Part shown: in pieces, positions 35,226 through 43,835 of the stretch
Numbering within the stretch: position 1 is the stretch's first letter
How the letters are laid out: the number at the start of each line of letters is the position of its first letter
Assembly: GCF_001718695.1 (NCBI RefSeq)
Contig: NZ_CP013421.1
Location: forward strand, 930,001 to 994,000
Direction: 5' to 3'
From: Burkholderia ubonensis
Lineage (GTDB): Bacteria > Pseudomonadota > Gammaproteobacteria > Burkholderiales > Burkholderiaceae
Length of the DNA stretch: 64,000 nt
Program-made: the position numbers and the translations under genes
Notes under the pieces: model-generated
Told to the model about the DNA's origin: nothing
Seen by the model: the letters and a program-made list of their open reading frames with translations, nothing else
Databases searched by the model: none

Positions 35226-35241
35226 TATCTTGTAGTAGATA
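35226..35241 (+). promoter_or_regulatory. TetR operator O2 (half-site variant) downstream of tetR
   Basis: TATCTT-GTAG-TAGATA (35226-35241) matches O1 in architecture with one substitution in the left arm. It lies 43 bases after the tetR stop and 170 bases before the ohr gene. Confidence 0.6.
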
Positions 35242-35287
35242 GTTTTTGAAGCGGATGAATGAAACATCCGCACTTTTTGGGCTGGTT

Positions 35288-35309
35288 TATCTATCTATGA
35301 GTAGATAAA
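35288..35309 (+). promoter_or_regulatory. TetR operator O3 upstream of ohr
   Basis: The 22 bases are identical to operator O1 (34585-34606), with the palindrome TATCTA-TGAG-TAGATA at 35292-35307. It lies 66 bases after O2 and about 90 bases before the ohr start, in an AT-rich segment that probably holds the ohr promoter. Confidence 0.72.
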
Positions 35310-35396
35310 CAAACGCAATGCCGGCGGCGACACCGCCGGCGCGCGGCCCCGGTTTGCAAGTTGGTTCACTCACTCATCGTTGAAAAGGAGTCTGTC

Positions 35397-35822
35397 ATGT
35401 CGATCGAAAAAGTTCTCTACCGCGCTCATGCAAAAGCCACCGGCGGCCGCGACGGCCGTGCGACCGTGCCGGAAAGCGGCCTAGACCTGAAGCTGACCAC
35501 GCCGCGCGAGCTCGGCGGTGCGGGCGGCGCGGGCGCGAACCCCGAGCAGCTGTTCGCGGCCGGCTACAGCGCATGCTTCATCGGCGCGATGAAGTTCGTC
35601 GCGGCGCGCGACAAGATCGCGATCCCCGCGGATGCCGCGATCGAGGGCAGCGTCGGGATCGGCGCGATCCCGAACGGCTTTGGCATCGAGGTCGAACTGA
35701 AGATCTCGCTGCCGGGCCTCGACCGCGAAACCGCACAAACGTTGATCGATCGCGCGCACATCGTCTGCCCGTACTCGAACGCGACGCGCGGCAACATCGA
35801 CGTCACGCTGACGCTCGTCTGA
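35397..35822 (+). CDS. ohr: Organic hydroperoxide resistance protein (Ohr/OsmC family)
   Basis: A 141-residue thiol peroxidase that reduces organic and fatty-acid hydroperoxides in the cytoplasm. It has the two reactive cysteines Cys60 ([12 protein letters not shown]) and Cys124 ([13 protein letters not shown]), with Arg18 and Glu50 in the positions expected to activate the peroxidatic cysteine. Length and motifs are those of Ohr rather than OsmC. AAGGAG lies six bases before the ATG at 35397; an in-frame ATG at 35361 would add 12 residues and is unlikely. It lies behind two copies of the TetR operator and 72 bases before an esterase gene. Confidence 0.92.
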   Translation: MSIEKVLYRAHAKATGGRDGRATVPESGLDLKLTTPRELGGAGGAGANPEQLFAAGYSACFIGAMKFVAARDKIAIPADAAIEGSVGIGAIPNGFGIEVELKISLPGLDRETAQTLIDRAHIVCPYSNATRGNIDVTLTLV

Positions 35823-35894
35823 TCGCACCCGATTCCGCTACCACGCAGTCCACCGTCCATCCGTTGCATACCGATTGAGCCAGGGAGTTTCATC

Positions 35895-36929
35895 ATGAAG
35901 ATCGTCAAGCCGCTGTTGATCGCCGCCGTCGTCGCAGCCACGTGGTCCGGCGCATCGGCCGCCACCGCGGCATCCGCGCAAGCCGTTCGCCCCGATACCG
36001 CGACGAGCGCGTTCCTCGCCGTGCTGAACGGCCAGAAGGGGCCGGGCCTCGAAACACTCAGCCCCGAAAAGGCGCGTCAGGTGCTGGTCGATGCGCAGAG
36101 CGGCGTGAAGGTCGATCTGTCCGGCATCGACGTGTCGAACCGCACGATCGAGCAGGACGGGCTGTCGGTGCCGATCACGATCGTGCGGCCGCAACAGGTG
36201 AGCGGCACGCCGCCGGTGTTCATGTTCTTCCACGGGGGCGGCTGGATTCTCGGCGACTTCCCGACCCACGAGCGCCTCGTGCGCGATCTCGTCGTGCAAT
36301 CGGGCGCCGTCGCGGTGTTCGTCAACTACACGCCGTCGCCGGAAGCGCATTACCCGGTCGCGATCAACCAGGCGTATGCGGCGACGAAATGGGTCGCGGC
36401 GCACGGTGCGGAGATCGGCGTCGATGGCAGCCGTCTCGCGGTGGTCGGCAACAGCGTCGGCGGGAACATGGCGGCGGTCGTCGCGCTGATGGCGAAGGAC
36501 AAGGGCGGCCCGGCGATCCGTTTCCAGGGGCTGTTGTGGCCGGTCACCGATCACGACTTCAACACCGGCTCGTACGGCGCATACGCGCAGGGACACTTCC
36601 TGACGCGGCCGTTGATGAAGTGGTTCTGGAACGCCTACACGAAGAACGAAGCGCAACGCGACGAGATCTACGCGTCGCCGCTGCGCGCGAGCGTCGCGCA
36701 GCTGAAGGGCTTGCCGCCGGCGCTGATCCAGGTCGCGCAGTTCGACGTGCTGCGTGACGAAGGCGAAGCGTACGGCCGCAAGCTCGACGCAGCGGGCGTC
36801 GACGCCACGACCACGCGTTACGACGGCACGATCCACGATTTCGGCCTGCTCAACGCGCTCGCCAACGACGCGCCGACGAAGGCCGCGATGAAGGCGATGG
36901 GCAACGAAATCGCGGCGCGGTTGAAGTAA
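35895..36929 (+). CDS. Secreted alpha/beta-hydrolase (HSL-type esterase/lipase)
   Basis: A 344-residue esterase with an N-terminal signal peptide (about residues 1-30, ending near ASAQA). It has the hormone-sensitive-lipase oxyanion motif HGGGW (113-117) and the nucleophile elbow GNSVGG with Ser187. An Asp in QFDVLRDEG and His in TIHDFGLL complete the triad. It probably hydrolyses short-chain esters in the periplasm or outside the cell. It follows ohr by 72 bases and ends at a strong terminator, so tetR-ohr-esterase look like one regulated group. How an esterase relates to hydroperoxide defence is unknown; hydrolysis of oxidised lipids or esters is a guess. Confidence 0.85.
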   Translation: MKIVKPLLIAAVVAATWSGASAATAASAQAVRPDTATSAFLAVLNGQKGPGLETLSPEKARQVLVDAQSGVKVDLSGIDVSNRTIEQDGLSVPITIVRPQQVSGTPPVFMFFHGGGWILGDFPTHERLVRDLVVQSGAVAVFVNYTPSPEAHYPVAINQAYAATKWVAAHGAEIGVDGSRLAVVGNSVGGNMAAVVALMAKDKGGPAIRFQGLLWPVTDHDFNTGSYGAYAQGHFLTRPLMKWFWNAYTKNEAQRDEIYASPLRASVAQLKGLPPALIQVAQFDVLRDEGEAYGRKLDAAGVDATTTRYDGTIHDFGLLNALANDAPTKAAMKAMGNEIAARLK

Positions 36930-36980
36930 CGCGGCGAGCGGCATTCGCGCCGGCGTGAACACGCCTAAGCCGATCGGCGC

Positions 36981-37009
36981 AGCGGCGGGCTTCGGCCCGC
37001 CGCTTTTTT
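36981..37009 (+). terminator. Rho-independent terminator after the esterase gene
   Basis: A perfect stem GCGGCGGGC/GCCCGCCGC (36982-36990 with 36995-37003) closes a TTCG tetraloop and is followed by six T (37004-37009). Confidence 0.93.
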
Positions 37010-37204
37010 GCGTGGGCGGGACGCGTGCGGCGAGGCGCGGCATCGCGAAGCGGATCGAACCGGCAGCGTGACGGCCCCGCGCGCGGGCGCGGCGCATTCA
37101 TTGTTGGTACGATCGCGCGTATCGTTCATGCCGGCGCCGGGTGCGGCCGGCCCATCGCGCGCGCGGCGGCACGCCGGCGCGGCCACGTTCGGGAGAAGTG
37201 TTTG

Positions 37205-37576
37205 ATGCTGCAGGCGTTCGCGGTCTTGTTGACCTTCCAGTGCCTCGGGGAAGGCGTGTCCTATCTGTTCGGCATACCGGTGCCCGGCCCGGTGATCGGC
37301 ATGCTGCTGCTGTTCGGCTTCGTGATGCTGCGCCCGCAGGTGGCCGACGCGATCGAGCCGACCGCGTTCGAACTGCTGCGCCATCTGTCGCTGCTGTTCG
37401 TGCCGGCCGGCGTCGGCATCATGGTGTCGGCTTCCCGCGTGCGCGGCGATGCGCTCGCGGTCGTCGTCGCGCTCGCGGTGAGCACGACGCTCGCGATCGC
37501 CGTCACGGCGCTCGTCACGCGCGCGTTGCTGCGGCGCCAGCGGCCCGCGTCTGGCACGGCGGGGGAGGCACGATGA
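37205..37576 (+). CDS. CidA/LrgA-family holin-like protein
   Basis: A 123-residue inner-membrane protein with four hydrophobic helices. It has the LrgA pattern LTFQCLGEGVSYLFGIPVPGPVIGMLLLF and HLSLLFVPAGVGIMV. The family acts with LrgB/CidB in murein hydrolase control and in pyruvate or glycolate handling, depending on organism. The stop overlaps the start of the lrgB-like gene (ATGA, 37573-37576), so the pair is coupled. The gene follows GAGAAGTGTTTG. Confidence 0.88.
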   Translation: MLQAFAVLLTFQCLGEGVSYLFGIPVPGPVIGMLLLFGFVMLRPQVADAIEPTAFELLRHLSLLFVPAGVGIMVSASRVRGDALAVVVALAVSTTLAIAVTALVTRALLRRQRPASGTAGEAR

Positions 37577-38307
37577 CGGCCTTCCCGAAACTCGGCGCGA
37601 TCTGGGTCTATCTCGCCGCCACGCCGCTGCTCGGCCTCACCATCACGCTGATCGCCTACCTGATCGCGCAGGCCGTCTATGCGCGCTCGCGCTTCAACCC
37701 GCTCGCGAATCCGGTGCTGATCGCCGTCGCGCTGATCGTCGGGCTGCTGACCGTCACGCATACGCCGTATCCGACGTATTTCGAGGGCGCGCAGTTCGTC
37801 CATTTCCTGCTCGGCCCGGCGACCGTCGCGCTCGCGCTGCCGCTGTATCGCCAGTGGTCGAAGCTGCGGCGCGCCGCGCTGCCGCTGCTCGTCGGGCTGC
37901 TGGCCGGCTCGTTGACCGCGATCGTCTCCGCGGTGGGCGTCGCGGCGTTGTTCGGCGCGTCGCATCAGACGATTGCGTCGCTCGCGCCGAAATCCGCGAC
38001 CACGCCGATCGCGATGGCCGTCGCGCAGCAGATCGGCGGAATTCCGTCGCTCACCGCCGTGCTGGTGATTTCGACCGGCATCTTCGGTGCGGTGTGCGCG
38101 CGCGCGATCCTGAACGTGCTGCGCATCGACGAGCCGGCCGTGCGCGGCTTCGCGCTGGGCGTCGCGTCGCACGGGATCGGCACCGCGCGCGCGTTTCAGA
38201 TTGGCGAGGAAACCGGCGCGTTCGCGGGACTCGGCATGGGGCTGAACGGCGTGCTCACCGCGTTCATCGTGCCGATCCTGCTGCCGGTGTTGTCGCGGTG
38301 GATTTGA
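37573..38307 (+). CDS. LrgB/CidB-family membrane protein
   Basis: A 244-residue polytopic membrane protein with the LrgB domain. It shows NPVLIAVALIVGLL, FLLGPATVALALPLYRQW, LAPKSATTPIAMAVAQQIGGIPSLTAVLV and the C-terminal SHGIGTARAFQIGEETGAFAGLGMGLNGVLTAF. It forms a functional pair with the LrgA-like protein encoded immediately upstream. Proposed roles range from autolysis control to export of glycolate or uptake of pyruvate; context here does not choose between them. Confidence 0.9.
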   Translation: MTAFPKLGAIWVYLAATPLLGLTITLIAYLIAQAVYARSRFNPLANPVLIAVALIVGLLTVTHTPYPTYFEGAQFVHFLLGPATVALALPLYRQWSKLRRAALPLLVGLLAGSLTAIVSAVGVAALFGASHQTIASLAPKSATTPIAMAVAQQIGGIPSLTAVLVISTGIFGAVCARAILNVLRIDEPAVRGFALGVASHGIGTARAFQIGEETGAFAGLGMGLNGVLTAFIVPILLPVLSRWI

Positions 38308-38596
38308 GGCTGGGCGGCGGCGGCTCGCCGGCTGCGGCTTTCGCGAGGTTTGCGCGCACGGCGGCCAGGCCGCGATGCGGCGTGTCGTGATCGACGCGGT
38401 GCGAATCGGCGGCGCGGCGGCAAGCGCCTCGGGCCGGCATGGACAACGTGCGGGCCGCCGACGTATCGCGGCCGTTATCAGGAGAATTCAGAAACTCGCA
38501 CGGACATTTTTCCGGCGATCGGCTAACGTTGCATCGGCGCCGGCATCGCACGCGGGCGTTCGACCCACAACCAACAATCGACAAGGAGTTCCGGCC

Positions 38597-38926
38597 ATGA
38601 CGAAGTCTCGCGTGGTTTCGGTGGCAGCGGCAATCACGGCGTCGTTCGGTCTGTTGCTGACCGCCGCGCCGGCCGCATATGCACAGGATGCGGCGTCGGC
38701 GCCGCTGCAGGCTTCGGCATCCGCGCCGACCCAGAAGCAGCTCGACAAGGCGCAGAAGAAGGCCGCCCGCAAGGCGGCGCGCGCGCGCCACGCGAAGGAC
38801 CTGAAGGCGATCGGCACGGGCAGCGGCTACCGGCTGACCAACGATCAGAGCAATTACCCGCAGAACGCGGTGGAGAAGGCGCCCGCGACGAAGAGCGTGC
38901 CGGCCGCGCCGGCATCGGGGCAGTAA
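38597..38926 (+). CDS. Small secreted protein of unknown function
   Basis: A 109-residue protein with a clear signal peptide (MTKSRVVSVAAAITASFGLL and following, cleaved near AYAQD, about residue 30). An Ala/Ser/Gln-rich stretch, a highly basic Lys/Ala segment (QLDKAQKKAARKAARARHAK) and a short Asn/Tyr/Pro-containing tail follow. The style matches small DUF4148-like proteins that are abundant in Burkholderia, but I cannot assign a domain. AAGGAG lies about nine bases before the ATG. Its terminator is the insertion site of the group II intron. Confidence 0.78.
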   Translation: MTKSRVVSVAAAITASFGLLLTAAPAAYAQDAASAPLQASASAPTQKQLDKAQKKAARKAARARHAKDLKAIGTGSGYRLTNDQSNYPQNAVEKAPATKSVPAAPASGQ

Positions 38927-38950
38927 CGGGCGGGGAGCGAGGTAAGGAGA

Positions 38951-38981
38951 CGGCGCCGGTGAAACCGGCGCCGTTGGTTTT
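38951..38981 (+). terminator. Terminator of the small secreted protein gene, target of the intron
   Basis: A 10-bp stem (38951-38960 with 38964-38973) with a GAA loop is followed by TTGGTTTT. The intron begins at the base after this tail, the insertion preference of group IIC introns. Confidence 0.88.
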
Positions 38982-40823
38982 GTGCGCCCAGCATGGGCGC
39001 ACTCCTGCGGGTGCAAGTCCCGCCATAAGCTGATCACGGCAAATGAAGTGAAGCGCAACTGCATGAGGGCGACCGAGTGTGGGGAGGAAGCGTGGAGCGT
39101 AAATCGCGAGCCGATGGACAAGAACTGCATAGAAGGCACTGCCGAGCAGGGCGAGCGGGCAAGAGACCGCGAAGCTCTCGTGATCAAGACGAGGCGGCGT
39201 AAATGCAGCGGTTGTGCGATGAAGGAGTGCGTTCTTACCTGGGGAGATCTCGCCTTGTGCCTGAAAGGGCGACGGTGCTGAGCCGGAGCGAGAAGTCAGC
39301 AGAGGCCGTAGTAGCCGCTGGTATGGGGGCAAAGGGCCGAACGAGCAGGAGGGCCGAAGGACGTGTCGTTCGGACGTGCAGGGCATCAGAAGGCTACGCA
39401 GGTAGCGCGCAACGCGGGATGGCGAGGTGAAGCCGAGCCTGAAGCGAGGCGTGATGAAGCACGGACGGCGCGATACGAAACTGGAGGCTTGGGGCGAGAC
39501 AGTCTGCTATCGCAGGCGCTCGCGAGAGCGAATCTGGTGATGGCGTGGAAACGCGTCAAAGCCAATCGTGGCGGTGCCGGGGTGGATGGGAAGTCGATTG
39601 CCGAGACGGCGGAACACCTCAAGACGCACTGGCCCGGGATTCGGGAAGCATTACTGGACGGCAGCTATCGGCCATGGCCGGTGCGGCGAGTCCAGATTCC
39701 GAAGCCGGATGGCGGGATGCGTGAACTGGGGATTCCAACGGTCGCGGATCGGTTGATCCAGCAAGCCCTGCTGCAAGTTCTGCAGCCCATCATTGATCCG
39801 ACCTTCTCCGAACACAGCTACGGCTTCCGGCCGGGGCGTCGAGCGCGCGACGCGGTGCTGATGGCACAACGACACGTACAGGACGGCTACCGGATGGTGG
39901 TCGATGTGGATCTGGAGAAGTTCTTCGATCGGGTCAATCACGACATCCTGATGGAGCGGCTATCGAGGCGGATCGACGACAAGGCTGTGCTGCGGCTGAT
40001 TCGTCTCTACCTTGTGGCCGGGATCATGGATGGCGGAGTGGTCAGTGAGCGATACGAGGGCACGCCGCAAGGCGGGCCGCTCTCGCCGCTGCTGGCCAAT
40101 GTGCTGCTGGACGAGGTGGACCGGGAACTGGAGAGGCGCGGACACAAGTTCGTGCGCTATGCCGACGACTGCAACGTGTACGTGCGCAGTGGCCGGTCGG
40201 GCGAACGGGTGCTGGAAGGACTGTGCAAGCTCTACGATCGGCTCCACCTGAAGGTCAACGAGGCGAAGACGGCGGTCGCACCGGCGACCGGTCGCAAGTT
40301 CCTGGGCTACAGACTGTGGCGCGGCGCGGGCGGCCGGATCAAATGTGCGGTGGCCCGAAAGGCCCTGGAGACCTTCAAGCAACGCATCCGGGAACTGACC
40401 CGCCGCTCGGGCGGGAGAAACTTGCCAGAGGTAGCGGAGCGTCTGAGGGCGTACATGCCGGGTTGGAAGGCGTACTTCCAGTTGGCGCAGACGCCCAAGG
40501 TGTTCCGCGAACTCGACAAGTGGATCCGGCACAGGTTGCGCGCGATGCAGCTCAAGCACTGGCGCCGTGGCACGACGATGTATCGGGAATTGTTGGCATT
40601 GGGTGCCTCGGAGGCGGACGCTCGCAAGGTGGCCGCGAACAGCCGGAGCTGGTGGCACAACAGCCGCCTGTTGCTGAACCGAGCGATGCCTGTTGCCTAC
40701 TTCGACCGACTTGGGGTGCCTCGGCTCTCGTAACCTCAACTGCTCGAACCGCCCGGTGCGGACCCGCATGCCGGGTGGTGTGGGAGGGGATCGGCCAGAT
40801 CAACTGGCCGCCCCTATCCCGAT
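38982..40823 (+). mobile_element. Group II intron, class IIC (bacterial class C), apparently complete
   Basis: The element begins GTGCGCCCAGCATGGGCGCA, the 5' end typical of group IIC ribozymes. Conserved domain I to III stretches follow, for example TTCTTACCTGGGGAGATCTC near 39233 and AGAAGTCAGCAGAGGCCGTA near 39291, close to those in the Oceanobacillus intron. The reverse transcriptase lies in domain IV. Domain V is a 37-base hairpin at about 40745-40781 beginning GAACCGCC and ending GGTGGTGTG, and domain VI follows (about 40783-40819). The 3' end is placed after CCCGAT at 40823. The total of 1842 bp is a normal full length. The boundaries rest on motif matching and on the terminator-adjacent site. 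Confidence 0.88.
39363..40733 (+). CDS. ltrA: Group II intron reverse transcriptase/maturase
   Basis: A protein of up to 456 residues with the full RT domain. The palm motifs are LIQQALLQVLQPIIDPTFSE, HSYGFRPGRRARDAV, VVDVDLEKFFDRVNHDIL and the catalytic YADD at 266-269, and GTPQGGPLSPLLANVLLDE is intact. A maturase thumb/X domain follows (LRAYMPGWKAYFQL). There is no HNH endonuclease domain, as expected for class C, which rely on other DNA ends for priming. The start is uncertain: GTG at 39363 opens the frame, but the recognisable domain begins near residue 42 (GLGRDSLLSQALARANLV). No frameshift or stop interrupts it, so the intron may be active. Confidence 0.9.
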   Translation: MSFGRAGHQKATQVARNAGWRGEAEPEARRDEARTARYETGGLGRDSLLSQALARANLVMAWKRVKANRGGAGVDGKSIAETAEHLKTHWPGIREALLDGSYRPWPVRRVQIPKPDGGMRELGIPTVADRLIQQALLQVLQPIIDPTFSEHSYGFRPGRRARDAVLMAQRHVQDGYRMVVDVDLEKFFDRVNHDILMERLSRRIDDKAVLRLIRLYLVAGIMDGGVVSERYEGTPQGGPLSPLLANVLLDEVDRELERRGHKFVRYADDCNVYVRSGRSGERVLEGLCKLYDRLHLKVNEAKTAVAPATGRKFLGYRLWRGAGGRIKCAVARKALETFKQRIRELTRRSGGRNLPEVAERLRAYMPGWKAYFQLAQTPKVFRELDKWIRHRLRAMQLKHWRRGTTMYRELLALGASEADARKVAANSRSWWHNSRLLLNRAMPVAYFDRLGVPRLS

Positions 40824-40868
40824 TGTATGCGCTGCGTATGCGGCTTGGGCGGCGCGTACGGAGGCGCG

Positions 40869-41260
40869 CGGCTACGGGCTATGGCGCTACCGGCACGGGC
40901 TACCGAGCGACGCGGTACGCGCGGCGGGCCGGGGGCTATGACCGGTGAGCTGCGAGCTACTAGCTCCGCACTCCGGGCTGCAAGCGGCACACTGCGAGTT
41001 GCACCCTCTGGGCGCCGGGCTGCAGGTGACGCGCTGCGAGCTACGCACTCCGGCCTCCGGGTTGCAAGCGATACGGTGAGAGCTACGCACTCCGGGCTGC
41101 AAGTGACGCGCTGCGAGCTACACACTCGAGCTACGAGCTACGAGCTACGAGCTACGAGCTACGAGTTACCAGCGCCAAGCGCCAAGCGCCAAGCGACGAG
41201 CCCAAACCCCGAGCTCCGAGCTACGGTGTGCTACAGGCGGGCAGCCACGCAGCGATGCAG
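40869..41260. repeat. Degenerate 7-bp tandem repeat array
   Basis: The region between the intron and wrbA is built of heptamers with consensus close to GAGCTAC/GGGCTGC. The best part holds six units of CGAGCTA (41127-41168, the last CGAGTTA) followed by three of AGCGCCA (41171-41191). From 40947 to about 41126 the heptamers are organised into larger 42-bp and 35-bp units (6 or 5 heptamers). Period seven shifts the reading frame at every unit, so protein-coding use is unlikely even though long frames stay open across it. Confidence 0.8.
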
Positions 41261-41285
41261 CCACGCAGCCGCACCCCCGCCAGCA

Positions 41286-41888
41286 TTAGGCCGCGAGCTT
41301 CGCCGCCAATTGCGCGACGTGCTTGCCCTGATAGCGCGCGATGTCCAGTTCGTTCGCGCTCGGCTGGCGGCTGCCGTCCGCGCCGGCGAGCGTCGTGGCG
41401 CCGTACGGCGTGCCGCCCGTGATTTCCTTCATGTCGACGAGCCCGCTGCAGGCGTACGGCACGCCGACGATCACCATCCCGTGGTGCAGCAGCGTCGTGT
41501 GGAACGACGTGATCGTCGTTTCCTGGCCGCCGTGCTGCGTGCCGGTCGACGCGAACACGCTGCCGATCTTGCCGACCAGCGCGCCCTTCATCCACAGGCC
41601 GCCCGTCTGGTCGAGGAACGTGCGCATCTGGCCGGCCATGTTGCCGAAGCGGGTCGGCGTGCCGAAGATGATCGCATCGTAGTTCGCGAGTTCGTCGACG
41701 GTAGCTACCGGCGCGGCCTGGTCGACCTTGACGCCGATCGCCTTCGCCTGGTCGACGGGAATGGTCTCCGGCACGCGCTTGAGCGTGACCTCGACGCCGG
41801 GCACCGATTTCGCGCCTTCCGCGACGTGCTGCGCCATCGTTTCGACGTGCCCGTAGGACGAGTAGTAAAGGACGAGTACCTTGGCCAT
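41286..41888 (-). CDS. wrbA: NAD(P)H:quinone oxidoreductase WrbA
   Basis: A 200-residue flavodoxin-like FMN enzyme that reduces quinones by two electrons. The FMN phosphate loop is [12 protein letters not shown] (residues 8-19), and the WrbA signatures [24 protein letters not shown] and [24 protein letters not shown] are intact. It is the second gene of an operon behind a pirin gene (62-base gap). The pair is probably controlled by the divergent LysR. The 3' side is the heptamer array; no ordinary terminator is visible. Confidence 0.94.
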   Translation of the reverse strand: MAKVLVLYYSSYGHVETMAQHVAEGAKSVPGVEVTLKRVPETIPVDQAKAIGVKVDQAAPVATVDELANYDAIIFGTPTRFGNMAGQMRTFLDQTGGLWMKGALVGKIGSVFASTGTQHGGQETTITSFHTTLLHHGMVIVGVPYACSGLVDMKEITGGTPYGATTLAGADGSRQPSANELDIARYQGKHVAQLAAKLAA

Positions 41889-41950
41889 GTTGCGAATCTC
41901 CGATTAGAAAAGGCCCCGCGCGCGGCGGGGCCGGATGTTCCGAACGGGCG

Positions 41951-42676
<726 letters not shown>

Positions 42677-42742
42677 TTTGCTTGTCCTCAAAGTCGCCGA
42701 ACCGCGGAAGTGGGCTCGGTCGATCGTTGAGATGAAGCTTAA

Positions 42743-42757
42743 GTCAATCGAATTGAC
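42743..42757. promoter_or_regulatory. Palindromic LysR operator between pirin and lysR
   Basis: GTCAAT-CGA-ATTGAC is a perfect 15-bp palindrome in an AT-rich part of the 128-base divergent gap, about 67 bases from the pirin ATG and 48 from the LysR ATG. The T-N11-A core expected for LysR proteins is present. Confidence 0.68.
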
Positions 42758-42804
42758 AAATAAATCGCATGGGAGATAATCACTGTCACATTCAGGTGGA
42801 CAAT

Positions 42805-43698
42805 ATGGAACTGGGCGATCTCCGGATTTTTGTGGCGACGGTCGATGCGGGCAGCTTCACCGCGGCCGCCGACCAGCTGATGCTGTCGAAGCAGTTCGTC
42901 AGCCGGCGGACGATGGCGCTCGAAGCGGCGCTCGGCGTGCGCCTGCTTCACCGCAACACGCGCAACCTGGCCGTGACCGAATCGGGGCACGAGTTCTATG
43001 AACGCGCGCAGCGGATCCTCGCCGAAGTGGCCGACGCCGAGCAGGCGATGGTGGCGCGCAGCACCGAGCTGCACGGCTCGCTGAAGATCAGCGCGCCGCT
43101 GTCGTTCGGGATCACGCACCTGTCGCCGCTGATCGCCGAGTTCCTGGCCGCGCATCCGGCCGTGCGGCTCAATCTCGACCTGACCGACCGGCGCGTCGAC
43201 CTGATCGGCGAAGGCTTCGACGTCGCGCTGCGCATCGGCCCGCTCGAGGATTCGACGCTGATCGCGCGTCCGCTGGGCGCATGGAAAATGATCGCGTGCG
43301 CGAGCCCCGCCTATCTGGAGCGGCAGGGCACGCCCGCGTCGCCCGCGGAGCTGGCCGGCCATACGTGCCTGCTGTACGGGCGCGAACGGCGGGTCGGCTG
43401 GGAGTTCCGGGTCGACGGCGCGGCGCGGACCTTCGACGTGCAGGGGCCGCTCGTCGCGAACAATGGCGAAGTCGTGCGCGACGCGGCCATCGCCGGGCTC
43501 GGCATCGCGCTGCTGCCGCACTTCATCGTCGGCGCGGCGCTCGACAGCGGCGCGCTCGTGCCGGTGCTCGATGCGTATGCGCCGGCGCCGCTCACGCTGA
43601 ACGCGGTGTTCCCGCAGCACCGGGAAGGGTTCGTCACGCTGCGTACCTTCGTCGCGTTTCTCGCCGAGCGGCTCGGACACGCGGTATCGGCTGCATAG
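42805..43698 (+). CDS. LysR-family regulator of the pirin-wrbA operon
   Basis: A 297-residue LysR protein of the DhcR/YhaJ kind. The HTH is LRIFVATVDAGSFTAAADQLMLSKQFVSRRTMALEAALG and the effector domain starts GSLKISAPLSFGITHLSPLIAEFL. It is divergent from pirin-wrbA with a clear palindrome between them. E. coli YhaJ similarly lies near yhaK and responds to aromatic compounds; extension to this protein is inference. The ATG at 42805 has CAGGTGG before it; an upstream in-frame ATG at 42769 would add 12 residues with no RBS. Confidence 0.88.
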   Translation: MELGDLRIFVATVDAGSFTAAADQLMLSKQFVSRRTMALEAALGVRLLHRNTRNLAVTESGHEFYERAQRILAEVADAEQAMVARSTELHGSLKISAPLSFGITHLSPLIAEFLAAHPAVRLNLDLTDRRVDLIGEGFDVALRIGPLEDSTLIARPLGAWKMIACASPAYLERQGTPASPAELAGHTCLLYGRERRVGWEFRVDGAARTFDVQGPLVANNGEVVRDAAIAGLGIALLPHFIVGAALDSGALVPVLDAYAPAPLTLNAVFPQHREGFVTLRTFVAFLAERLGHAVSAA

Positions 43699-43835
43699 CG
43701 CAGCTGGATGGCGCGGCCGGTTCGCGTTACGCTGGGGCCCGCGTTGCGCACGTCGCATCGTGTGTCGCGCGCCTTTCCCCGAACTCGGCGGGCCGGCGTT
43801 TCAGCGGTCCCGCGCTCCAGCGACGATCCAACGCC

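Noticed and set aside
40814..41125. A minus-strand Ser/Arg/Cys-rich frame within the heptamer array
   Set aside because: The repeat period is not a multiple of three, so the apparent protein repeat is a by-product of the DNA repeat.
40947..41191. The repeat array as a CRISPR
   Set aside because: Units are 7 bp without spacers of constant length, and no cas gene is nearby.
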